This document shows, piece after piece, positions 50,818 through 60,000 of a stretch of DNA of 60,000 nucleotides. Below the pieces are notes generated by a model. It saw nothing but the letters and a program-made list of their open reading frames with translations, did not search any database and was not told where the DNA came from. The stretch is from Nematostella vectensis. Taxonomy: Eukaryota; Cnidaria; Anthozoa; Actiniaria; Edwardsiidae. Numbering within the stretch: position 1 is the first letter of the stretch; the number at the start of each line of letters is the position of its first letter. A program made the position numbers and the translations under genes. The stretch lies in the NCBI RefSeq assembly GCF_932526225.1, contig NC_064048.1:9884515-9944514 (forward strand), given 5' to 3'.

Positions 50818-50960
50818 CAGGGGTGGATCTAGCTTTTCGCTAAAGGGGGGTTTGGCTCAATGACAAAGGGGGGAGGGGGTGATTTTTTTTGTTACATTTG
50901 GCTTTCTAGCAGCCCAAAGGGGGGTTAAACTCTCTAAACCCTCCCCCTAGATCCGCTACT
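50818..50960. mobile_element. Small inverted-repeat transposon with G-rich arms
   Basis: Starts CAGGGGTGGATCTAGC and ends with the inverse of CAGTAGCGGATCTAGGGGG. AAAGGGGGG motifs occur inside. Similar in style to the CAGGGGC elements near the SGNH genes. Confidence 0.6.
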
Positions 50961-51095
50961 GCCGAGGTGTGGCCTAGTACAGTATGGCTTTTAGCATATA
51001 TCGCAGCATTTAATTCGTACCATCCTACAAAACCTGTAACGGGTTACATGCCACAAATCATGTAAAGCACAGTTCAGGGTTCAGATTGTTCCTCT

Positions 51096-53113
51096 TTATT
51101 TCTCGAACTGTGGATACCACTGACCATGGGTATATAAGCAAACGGGAAAGTTGATTCCCATGAATATATTCCTCCGGTCTGTGCGCTCATAATTAATGAT
51201 CATTCTTGCGCTCTGCTTATCCCTGCTTAGATAGACACCAAACACGTCACCATCCTTCCATTTAAAATTAAAGTTATAATTTGGCTCATTAGCCATTAAT
51301 GTTTTGATACAAGACTGACCCCAAATCTGCCGACCCTCACTTGATTTATGATCTACTCCAAGCTCCGAATCAAAACTTGCTCGAAGCAATTTGACTCTCC
51401 AAGAGACATGTTCCTTCTTTAACAGTAAGAGAGATTTGGAAGGCTTCTCAAACATTTTGACCAGATCACTCTCTGGTCGCACGCTCCATTTGAATGGACT
51501 GCCTCTGACATTCTCACCATTTACTTTAACTGACAATTCATAATCACCGTCATCAGGAGGCGTGTACGTGAATTCATAGGCGCCAAAAGGGAAGAATTGC
51601 AGTTTTCTAAAAATCAACGGGGTCACTTTATCTGGCTCGTGCGATGTCATTCGAACATAAGCTTCGACACTCACTGGCGCATCATAACGTTGCTTCTTAC
51701 TGTCGTTAACAGCAACGTAAAAATATATGAGCTGCTGTGCAAAAGTGGAATAAATAATCCCAGGCTCTGAACCTTTTCCCATGGTAACGACGCACTGCTG
51801 AGGGTCAACGATTACTTCACTTTTTAAAGAAGCTTTCTCTGTCACAGATTCCCAGAAATCCTCGTCTACCTTAAAGGTATTGAGCATTCTTTCAAATAGC
51901 ACATCTTGGATGGTGGTATTTGCAAGATCTGATAGTCGTGACAGGACCTCCCTTTTCAATGATAACACCTCAACTTCGTTTCCTGGACCTGCCTGACAAA
52001 CACGCTCTGCGAACTTCACACAGCTATTGCAGTTTGCGATGGAAATAGAGAGGTGATCTTCCTGAGAATCAAGTTGCTTATTTCTCTTCTCATAATCAGA
52101 AAAGACCTCATCTTTTAGATTTGAGCGCATCTCTTCCAAAAGGCTGACTTTGGCATCTATAAATTCATCAATTTCTGACGTTAACGACTTTCTTTGTGCT
52201 TCTATTCGAGCCTTCTCACTCAAGACATTAGCGTGTTCTTGGGATAAATCCTCTTGCTTGGATTTTACTTCTTCAATTTTGTCCTTGATTAATTCTTTCT
52301 CTCTATCAATGATGTTGCTTGTGAAGTCATATTTGTGAGTTTGGTGGGCTTTGATTACACAATCTCGGCAAATCAGTTCGTCACAAGTGTCACAAAACAG
52401 GGTGAGCTTTTCTTCTCTGTGGTGTGGGCAATAGTGCGACTTGCAACTTAAAGTGCCTTTAACTTCTTTAATACCTTTTATCTTATGCTGCTTTGTTCGC
52501 AGAAGTCGTCTGTGACATGTGATGCAGAACTCACACATGAACTCGCAGCAATCATCGCATCTCCCAGTAGCAACATCACTTTGGCAGGTTTCACAAGTGA
52601 TAGAGATGTCGCCTTTATTTTCTTGATCCACCGACATCTTTTCAATCAAATCAATTAGCATGAAATCCACTTTTAGACATTTTACCTCTTCAACACTTAT
52701 CTGTAAAAAACAACCATAATATTTGAATTGAAATCCTTCTCAGCATTAGTATTTGAAAGGAGAAAGTTAAGAGGGGGACTAGGGCACAAAATGGTATTCA
52801 AAGCAAATCTAATTGCAGCAAGACAACTTTACACTACACGCTTTAGTTCCAACCTTATTTACTAGATGAGTTTACAGTAGGTGGCCACTAAAATATTGTG
52901 TTTGTGACAAAATGTTATCAACTGTACCTCTATTTTTTCCCGGCACTGGGGGCAAGACACTGTGCATTCCTTGCTGTGCTCTACCAGACTCTCCAGACAG
53001 TGCCGACAATAAGTGTGCAGGCAGGCTAGAACTCGCGGGTCTTGGTACTGCTCCAGGCAAAGAGAGCATGTGACATCACTGACATTAATAGGAGTGGTCT
53101 CAGAATCAGCCAT
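51096..53113 (-). CDS. TRIM-type E3 ligase: RING, two B-boxes, coiled coil, filamin repeat, SPRY-like end (596 aa)
   Basis: Exon 1 is 52928-53113 and exon 2 is 51096-52700 (donor GAG/GTACAG, acceptor TTTTTTACAG, phase 0). RING at 16-57 (C16, C19, C31, H33, C36, C39, C54, C57). B-box 1 at about 98-135 and B-box 2 at about 148-186 (CKSHYCPHHREEKLTLFCDT). Coiled coil at about 190-285. A filamin/ABP280-like repeat lies at about 364-470 (FPFGAYEFTYTPPDDGDYEL). Residues 490-596 contain WGQSCI and GDVFGVYLSRDKQ, resembling a divergent SPRY domain. TRIM proteins act as ubiquitin ligases; the substrate is unknown. The start MADSETTP was preferred over an in-frame start at 53191 because it sits just before the RING. 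Confidence 0.88.
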
Positions 53114-53498
53114 ACTATGACAGAAGGTATAGTCAACAAACATTTTACCAACCATAGATAAGAGTATTACTTTCTTAAAACTTTTTTTCATTCATTCACT
53201 TTCACACAGCAAAGTTTTGCAGGTTTTGCAAAATTTTCCAATCTTGCCTTAGTCTTATTTGCAGATTATTTGAAAACACAGAAACCACCAGGAATGTAAC
53301 TCTCACTTTTCCCAGACTTTTCCCTATAACTGTGCTATTGAGTGGTACGCTATATAGTGAAATGTACTGAGGCAAGTGCCAGGTGATAAATGCCAAATGA
53401 TAACTACCGCCAGATAAATACGACTTTTTCCATTCTTTGAGTGAAAGGTGAAGGCATAATATTTCATATGGCTTTTTTTCCTTCCATGTCATTTACAG

Positions 53499-53704
53499 AG
53501 ATGCCAACCCCTAGACTTTGAAGGTTTTTTTTTTGGGGGGGGGGGGGATGGTACTGGGGGTGCACATTTACATCATGGTGAGACAGTTATAACAATTAGA
53601 TTTTAATTTTCAAATTGTTAATTCTCTTTTTTAGTAAAAGCGGGAAGATGGGAGAAGGGTCCAAAAAACGGGAGACTCCAGTCGGAAGCTGGAGGGTTGG
53701 CATC
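53499..53704. mobile_element. MITE (family 4) upstream of the TRIM gene
   Basis: Ends AGATGCCAACCC and GGGTTGGCATC are inverted. A G13 run lies at 53535-53547. Internal GGGAGAAGGGTCCAA and CGGGAGACTCC are shared, inverted, with 23194-23549. Confidence 0.55.
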
Positions 53705-54497
53705 CTTGCATTTAGTTGTACCCTTTGCATTTGACTTCAATTTTTTCATTAGGGGGTGAGGGCTTTCTTTAGTTTTGTTCAGGGTTAAAATTGAATCCCC
53801 CAACCTTTCCCAGGACAATGCAAGTGGGGTTTCAAGTGACTAGTGAATAAGTGATGGTTAAAGTATTTTTTTGTTTGTTTGTTTATAGAGCCTCGGGTAT
53901 CCAGGGTAGACAAAGCATGTCTTGGGTTCTGGACCGTGAACGCTGAAGTTATAGATGGGATACAATAGTACATTTTGCTTTCGAAAGAAAGCATAGTTTG
54001 GTAATCTTTTCGGATTCTATTTGATAGTTGTACATGTACAGTGATAAAAACTCTACCTAAAGGTGCCGCGGGGGGTCAGTGTTTTGTCCTAACCAAAAAT
54101 GCACAATCACAGGACTAAAGGCGTCTAATTCCATTTCCTGTCTGGTTCGTTTCCGTCCTTTCCTGTCGATTTTACGATAGATATTTCGGTGGAGGACGAC
54201 TCCTAGTTTCAAATCATGTGCTGGATATATAAATTGCTTATACTTACAAACGATTTACTGTACTTAACTTGAAACAGCGGAAAGGAATTTGGACTGTCTA
54301 TCTAAAACCTAACTAGGACCGACTTGCAAAACGCATATCCTCTAAGCTCATTATTAAGGCCTGTATTAAAAACCGATCCATCTGTTCTAACAGTTCTAAT
54401 AAACGCGTATAATAAAGGCAAATAGGGGATGTAAGAAATACCTGAAAATCCAAACTTATCAGTTGATCGAGCAAATGATCCTTGTAGCCAGTCTCTT
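53705..54497. other. Intergenic, no gene recognised
   Basis: Unique, AT-rich sequence between the TRIM gene's 5' side and copy B of the duplication. Short ORFs here show no domain. Confidence 0.5.
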
Positions 54498-55894
54498 GTT
54501 GTCGTTTTATACTGTTTCGGAGAAACGTTGCCAAAAATAGACACTTTGAAACCCGACAGGCGTCACTGGTAAAGAATTTACAACAGGGGTACCATGACGG
54601 GGTATTCCAGTTCGCCAAAGTATTCTACGGCAGCCACAACAACACGAAGCTACGGAACAATTCTGACTTTATTCAAACCGTAGAGTTGAATAAATGTAAA
54701 AGCACCCATAAATGTAATATAAATCGTAAATATAAAAAAAGTCCCCATAAATGTAATCATAGATGTAAGGTAAAGCTATGTAATAAATTTAAAAGTAGAT
54801 TATTCAAGTTAAGTTGCAACCTCAAGTTAGCCGATTGTGTATCTTTTGTACACTCATTTACACATGTGAGAATATTGAATTTGTGAATGTTGATATGCAA
54901 TCTGAGACCGGGGGAACATTGCCTAGCGGTCCATTGCTTTCCAATTTGAAACCAAAAAGAAGTATCAACTGTCTTATACAGAATGATGGCTTAATCGATT
55001 AACCAATTCTCAAACGATAAAAAAATGACTTAATTTAAAAACTGACATATTTTGGAATACAAAATTACCTTATGATAAGGATAACTCACTAAAAACACAT
55101 TTTCACTTTTCCTAAATTGTTGTCCAAAAGACCGTCGAGCACATCTTACCTCACTGATTCACTTAACATGCCCGAAAAAGTGAGCCTAAGTCTAAGTTTT
55201 CCTGGGGGGGGGGGGGGGGGGGGGGGGAGTTCTCTTATCAAAATCTGACCACCCGCGATAAAAAAAAATAATAAAAGTGATTTTTTAAGTATTTGCAGTA
55301 TCTCCACGGGACGTTTATTGTCGTATTTGACTACATACTAGAGTGATCAAGCTTATGCCTTATAGTTTTGTCTACAAAACGTCTATAGAGAACCGAAAGT
55401 AGACCTTCGACCGTTGTGCGAGAGGGGGGGGGATGCGTTGGCACCCCGTGCACCCCCCTTCCCTGGGTACGGGCCTCATATAAACTCTGTAATAGACCTT
55501 TAACACTCGCCTTGAGTGCTATACATTTTTTTTTTATAAGAACGTCTAATTTTCAGTTGATGCTGGGCCGTTCTTTTTTTGGAGTATTTTAAGGCTGATA
55601 AAAATTTTAGTGCTTATAAAATATAGTACCCAATTAATTATTGGTGCTATTAGGAGGATAATTACACAAATGATCAATAGCAACATAATAAGGTTGTTAT
55701 AAATGAACACATTTTAACAATGCATTTTAGAACACATTAGACTAATGTTGCTGCTATCTGAGCCTCGGTATCTTCTTAGCATGTTCTTAAAATCTGATGA
55801 AATCTCAGCCTGGACGCTCTAATAAAAAAGGTACTTATTAATAAAGAGTGTATTAGCATTTATATGATTGATATGTCAGACCGCAACACTGTGT

Positions 55895-56061
55895 CAGGGG
55901 CGCCCCCTCCCACCCCCACCCCACCCCCTCTATTTTCGGATGTTTTGCTTATAAATAACAAAAAGTATAAGGAAATCCAGGGAACCACAATGAATCCGGC
56001 CCCCCCTAACTTGAAACCCTTGACTAGGCCTCCCCCCTCGGAACTCCTGGATACGCCCCTG
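55895..56061. mobile_element. Small GC-tract transposon overlapping the 3' end of SGNH copy B
   Basis: Counterpart of 16146-16313, same CAGGGGCG ends; contributes the stop codon and C-terminal residues of the SGNH copy B protein. Confidence 0.5.
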
Positions 56062-57631
56062 TGTGTGGTGTTAATTTTAAGAGAATTTTATCCATCAATG
56101 CGCCATATATGATCTGACCCATCTTCGTATAACCTTTGTCATTATAATGAACATCTATTTGCCAATATCGTCTCATCTCTGGTAAACTCAATTTTTTGTC
56201 CAAATCGACTAAAACTACCTTTCCATTCGACGCGTTCACAAGTTCTCTCAGCTTCTCATTGATTTGAGCCCGCGCTACCTTATGTTCGCTACAGTTTGGC
56301 GTCAACTCGCAAAGCCTGCCGGGTATAGTAACCGCGACAGTCCTTGAGCCCGCGTTCAATGCAAGCTTGTGTAGGTACTTCAAGTCTTTTGAAATAGTGT
56401 CCTCCGAAAGTGGATCGCGCTTGTTCATAGGGGGATTCTTCTTCTGGGTGTAAAGAACCGCTAAATCGTTTGTCCCACCAAGTATCACCACCCAGTCAAA
56501 GTACGATTCTTTTAGTAGGCTGGGTAGTCGGTATTTCATGCCCCAGTGGACTGTCTCTCCGTCTATGCCAAAGTTATGAACGCAAACATGGACTTTTCTT
56601 TCACTTAGATCAGTATTTTTGTCGAGTAATTCTTGCAGTCTGGTTGTATAAGGGTGGTATATCGGGGAGTCTGTATTACCGGTAGTCAAAGAGTCCCCAA
56701 AACACAACACGTTAATTGTACAACTTTCGTTTATAGCACGAGACAAGCGTCTATCGCTGGAAACACTCAAATGGTCCACGTTATTTCTACTTTTACTAAG
56801 TTGTCCATTTATTTTGCTCACATACTTGTTGTCCCTACCAAGTTGCCGGTTGACGTCGTCTACAAGGTTATAATATCCACCAAGTTGACCATTAACAGCG
56901 TTTACACGTTCGCTATTTCTACCAAGTTGCTCATCAAAAGCGTTCCCATGTCCGTTTATTCCTCCAAGTTGACCATCAACAACGTTTACACGTTCGTCAT
57001 TTCTACCAAGTTGCTCATCAAAAGCGTTCACATGTCCGTTTATTCCTCCAAGTTGACCATCAACAACGTTTACACGTTCATCATTTCTACCAAGTTGCTC
57101 ATCAAAAGCGTTCACATGTCCGTTTATTCCTCTAGGTTGACCATCAACAACGTTTACACGTTCGTCATTTCTACCAAGTTGCTCATCAAAAGCGTTCACA
57201 TGTCCTTTTATTCCTCCAAGTTGACCATCAACAACGTTTACACGTTCGTCATTTCTACCAAGTTGCTCATCAAAAGCGTTCACATGTCCGTTTGTTTCTT
57301 CAACAGCATTTCCAAACTCCTTTTGACGTTCAACAACTCCGTTAACCTTTCCAACAGTTCTCATAAGCGATTGTTTCCTTAGTTGATCTTCAAATCTGCT
57401 CAAATCTCGTACCTTTTCCTTGTTCGTCTTGTTCTCTTCTTCATTTACGCCTTCGTACACTTTTTTCTTTCCCTCGTCCTTGCTTACTATGTAATCTTTT
57501 CTAATGTTAGAATAATTGTCATCTCCGCTTAACTGAGTTCTGCCCGTGGATTGGAGTAATAGTTTACACGATATTATAATACCAGTCACAACTAGGGTAA
57601 ATAAGGCAGCTTTCGCATGGTATGTATTCAT
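56024..57631 (-). CDS. Membrane-anchored SGNH hydrolase with coiled-coil stalk, copy B (535 aa)
   Basis: Near-identical to the protein at 16266-17786: an N-terminal hydrophobic anchor, then a charged region, then about twelve 14-residue repeats of type xxVNxxDxQLGxxN, two more than copy A. The SGNH domain has FGDSL (Ser near 313), LGGTND (copy A has LGGAND) and IDVHYND. The first repeats here follow the consensus, whereas in copy A they are diverged, so stalk length and sequence have changed since duplication. All catalytic residues are kept in both, suggesting both are functional. Confidence 0.85.
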   Translation of the reverse strand: MNTYHAKAALFTLVVTGIIISCKLLLQSTGRTQLSGDDNYSNIRKDYIVSKDEGKKKVYEGVNEEENKTNKEKVRDLSRFEDQLRKQSLMRTVGKVNGVVERQKEFGNAVEETNGHVNAFDEQLGRNDERVNVVDGQLGGIKGHVNAFDEQLGRNDERVNVVDGQPRGINGHVNAFDEQLGRNDERVNVVDGQLGGINGHVNAFDEQLGRNDERVNVVDGQLGGINGHGNAFDEQLGRNSERVNAVNGQLGGYYNLVDDVNRQLGRDNKYVSKINGQLSKSRNNVDHLSVSSDRRLSRAINESCTINVLCFGDSLTTGNTDSPIYHPYTTRLQELLDKNTDLSERKVHVCVHNFGIDGETVHWGMKYRLPSLLKESYFDWVVILGGTNDLAVLYTQKKNPPMNKRDPLSEDTISKDLKYLHKLALNAGSRTVAVTIPGRLCELTPNCSEHKVARAQINEKLRELVNASNGKVVLVDLDKKLSLPEMRRYWQIDVHYNDKGYTKMGQIIYGALMDKILLKLTPHTGAYPGVPRGEA

Positions 57632-57824
57632 ACCGTTTATAAGATATTTGTGAATTACAATTACAGGTACCGTCTAAAAGTTGTCGCTTCCCATATTGGT
57701 AAGGAATTTTATATTCTAAAATCGTCTTGTGTACGTCACTTAGAATCAGAGCCCGAGAGAGAGAATTTTTCCGCAAAAGGGCGGTTTCCTTGGTAACTGA
57801 TGCGATGGGCATTCATGCAGTCAT

Positions 57825-58235
57825 CACAGGCGCCCCAAGTTCAGTGGTGTTCTCGTATGAAAGCGCTTCGATACTAAGGTTTATATGGAAATAGAAACGA
57901 ATTAAAAAAATAAAAGAATTGGTAGTGGATTTTGGTGTATAATAAAGGCTGAAGTCGTACAAGAAGTCGCTTGTGTCGTTTTTTTTCCCATTTCAGCTGT
58001 TTTGGGAGTTCAGAGGAGGGTCCGCCAATACCCCGACCCCCGGAGGCGGATCCTTCTCTGAACTCCCAAAACTGCTCAAATGGGAAAAGAAAAAGACGCA
58101 GATACTTAAGCCTTCATTTTACACCAAAATTGACTAGCAATTCTTTTATTTTTTAAAAAAAAGTTTCTATGTAAATGTAAACTTTAGTATCGAAGCGCTT
58201 CATACGAGAAGACCACTGAACTTTGGGCGCCTGTG
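57825..58235. mobile_element. Foldback transposon (family 1), copy B
   Basis: Same element as 17980-18389 carried in the duplicated block, with the same long inverted ends CACAGGCGCCCCAAGTTCAG. Confidence 0.85.
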
Positions 58236-58328
58236 TTGTCATAAGACAGGACTTGCCATTTTGTGATTTGCTTCTGAAGAAAAACAAATGGTAGGGAGTA
58301 GTTTGCATTGGATAACACAGTGGTCATC

Positions 58329-58570
58329 TTTAAAGCCGCATTGTCACCAGTGTACTTCGCAGTTCGTAAAAATCTCCGATGATTTTTAACGGAAAACGCA
58401 TAAAAAATTTCAAAATTGTAAAAGCAGTGTGTCTATTCAAAGTTTGAGAGTGTGACTGATAATTTAGAGTGGATGACCTATTAAATAGCGCGGATTCTAA
58501 TATATTATTTTGTGGTTTGAGGTTTTGGTCGGCCCTCCCAAACTAAACTGGTCTGACTATGCGGCTTTAA
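58329..58570. mobile_element. MITE (family 2), copy B
   Basis: Counterpart of 18483-18702 with a 24-bp internal insertion (ATTCAAAGTTTGAGAGTGTG region near 58435). Confidence 0.7.
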
Positions 58571-59158
58571 GTGAGCAAACAACATCACCAGCGAGTGGAT
58601 TCTTTTAAGAAAATTTAAAATTAAATCCTCTATTTCTATTCCAGCATTTATTTGATTTTATGAATTTCTATATTGAGATCCATGCTAAAATAAGAATGTC
58701 TTTATGCAATAGTTTATAAGCATGCCGTGTTGCCATGGTAATGGGTTATATCTTCAAGTTAAAGACTACACTAATTTAAATAAAATGTTGCACAGTATAC
58801 TCTTTTAGCTATAAAAAAATCTTATATTTGTGTGAAATTTATATTTATTAACATTCAGCCTGTAATCTCCTGAAAATTTTGAAAGAACATTAACTAAGAC
58901 GTTTTCCTTTGAGATTTTTCCCTTGTATTTGCCTCAAAGGATATTTTTAACGGGGCGTTAAAATAACCAAAAAGTAAGAAATTGGACCGTCAAACTTGAA
59001 GCTTTCACGACGCAGTTTGGGAGGATAATTATGAGATAAACAGACAGAGTCACGATTAGCTCCTTGACGTGTCAGTGTATTTTCCTGCCATTGCCGTCTG
59101 CGTTTCCGCCATCGTTGCTAATGCTGTGTCATGGGTATAGCCGATAGAGGCGTAACCT

Positions 59159-59299
59159 TCAATAATAATAAACCGTCGTCGATCGAGTGACGAATCTCTT
59201 TAGCATGACGCAAAAGGCGGTGGTGCCCATCAGTAGTAGCCCCACACCACTCCCCACAGCAAACGCGTGGTTCGGCGTGTTCCTATCAGCCTTGAATTC
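59159..59299 (-). CDS. Candidate terminal exon encoding a transmembrane tail, copy B
   Basis: Same 46-codon exon with the same acceptor (CCTTTTTTCAG) as 19289-19429. Its preceding exon would lie beyond the right edge, so whether copy B has a full ApeC gene cannot be seen. Confidence 0.4.
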   Translation of the reverse strand, partial: EFKADRNTPNHAFAVGSGVGLLLMGTTAFCVMLKRFVTRSTTVYYY

Positions 59300-59517
59300 C
59301 TGAAAAAAGGTATAACAATGAGGGACTTGGCAGGGGGTTAGCGCGGGAGGGGACTGGGATCAAGTAGACGGAGGCCAGGCGGGGTATGGATGTTGATGGC
59401 TAGTTCGCGATCACTCACTTCTTTGTTATTGTTTATCATCGAAAATACAACGGTTTATTTGCGAGGATACTTCAAAATAACAATCTGCGAATAAAGTCTG
59501 ATATGAGATTGACGATA

Positions 59518-59781
59518 CAGGCCCGTAGCCAGGATTTTGAGCGGGGTGGTTCGTATTTCCATTTCAGAGGACCAAATTTCCGGTATACCCCTCTACTCGC
59601 CTTATAACATTAGGCAATCAATCTTGTAAAGAATTTTATAGTTTTTTTTTAAAGACATATTGATGTGCACGGTATATTTCCAGCCAAACGTTATATACTT
59701 TTGTTTGCTCTGAGCGGACCTTCAAGCCGGGTGGGCGGTCCGTCCAAACCCACCCCCCCCCCCCCCCTGGCTACGGACCTG
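59518..59781. mobile_element. MITE (family 3), copy B
   Basis: Ends CAGGCCCGTAGCCAGG and CCTGGCTACGGACCTG, as at 19671-19937; the internal G-rich stretch and C run are shorter here. Confidence 0.7.
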
Positions 59782-59894
59782 CGATATTTGATTGAAAATA
59801 TATTGGTTACTTGCTTGAATTAGCCGATGGAAATGGATTCTTTGAGCGGGAGCATAAAATGGCGGCGTGATTGGCCGTCTTCAATCTTAGATGA

Positions 59895-60000
59895 TAATAT
59901 AAGGCCCCCGAATGGTCTTAGGCGAGCACTTACGAGCTTGCGAGCACCCCGTTTTTTATGCGAGACCGAGCATTTTTAGGCGAAAAAAAATGCGCGCTCA
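59895..60000. mobile_element. GCGAGCA-repeat MITE, copy B (cut by window end)
   Basis: Begins TAATATAAGGCCCCCGAATG, the inverted form of the end seen at 20155-20175, then GCGAGCA motifs. It keeps the left end that copy A lost. Confidence 0.5.

Larger units (their letters stand above)
54498..60000. repeat. Segmental duplication, copy B
   Basis: Direct repeat of 2572-2804 plus about 15066-20180, without the 12.3 kb DIRS nest. It shows the pre-insertion arrangement, including about 78 bp (54723-54802) absent from copy A. It continues to the window edge. The stretch 54803-55890 has no recognised gene; its G24 run (55204-55227) is only G15 in copy A. Confidence 0.92.

Overview
This is an animal genomic window, most like an anthozoan cnidarian (sea anemone or coral). 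The evidence is AT-rich DNA with introns at canonical GT/AG sites, an ApeC-domain fragment, a TRIM protein with a filamin repeat, DIRS, CACTA, Gypsy and CR1/L2-like elements, and many small inverted-repeat transposons. The species call is inference; the gene and element calls rest on motifs read in the sequence.

Layout. 1-2571: 5' part of a Ty3/Gypsy element on the minus strand, running off the left edge. 2572-20180: copy A of a segmental duplication, split by a nest of insertions. A DIRS element (about 2805-15060) is broken by a block built of hierarchical tandem repeats (3975-13083), and that block is broken by a CR1/L2-like LINE (about 9419-12813). Beyond the nest lies a membrane-anchored SGNH-hydrolase gene with a coiled-coil stalk. 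19289-22169: ApeC-related exons and a decayed third SGNH copy. 22500-44808: a complete seven-exon SLC9B/NHA-type Na+/H+ antiporter gene on the plus strand, reconstructed exon by exon (517 aa, all phases agree). Its intron 2 holds an 11.6 kb CACTA-type transposon and its intron 5 a young Gypsy element. Its stop codon lies in the first unit of a 71-bp minisatellite. 45927-50416: a second Gypsy element (minus strand) with a perfect 5-bp target-site duplication. 51096-53113: a two-exon TRIM gene (minus strand). 54498-60000: copy B of the segmental duplication, without the DIRS nest, carrying a second intact SGNH gene with a longer stalk.

The most interesting object is the CACTA element (about 25302-36876). 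It carries two divergent genes: an intronless transposase (959 aa) and a 13-exon gene for a 461-aa BEN-domain protein, many of whose exons are very small. Both lie between two arrays of GGTATGTAA-type subterminal repeats. BEN domains bind DNA, so the second gene is a candidate subterminal-repeat binder, comparable in role to TnpA of plant CACTA elements. That role is inference.

Most other DNA is transposon-derived. Small inverted-repeat families recur in the duplicated copies and in the SLC9B introns, and long G or C homopolymers (13-24 nt) are unusually common.
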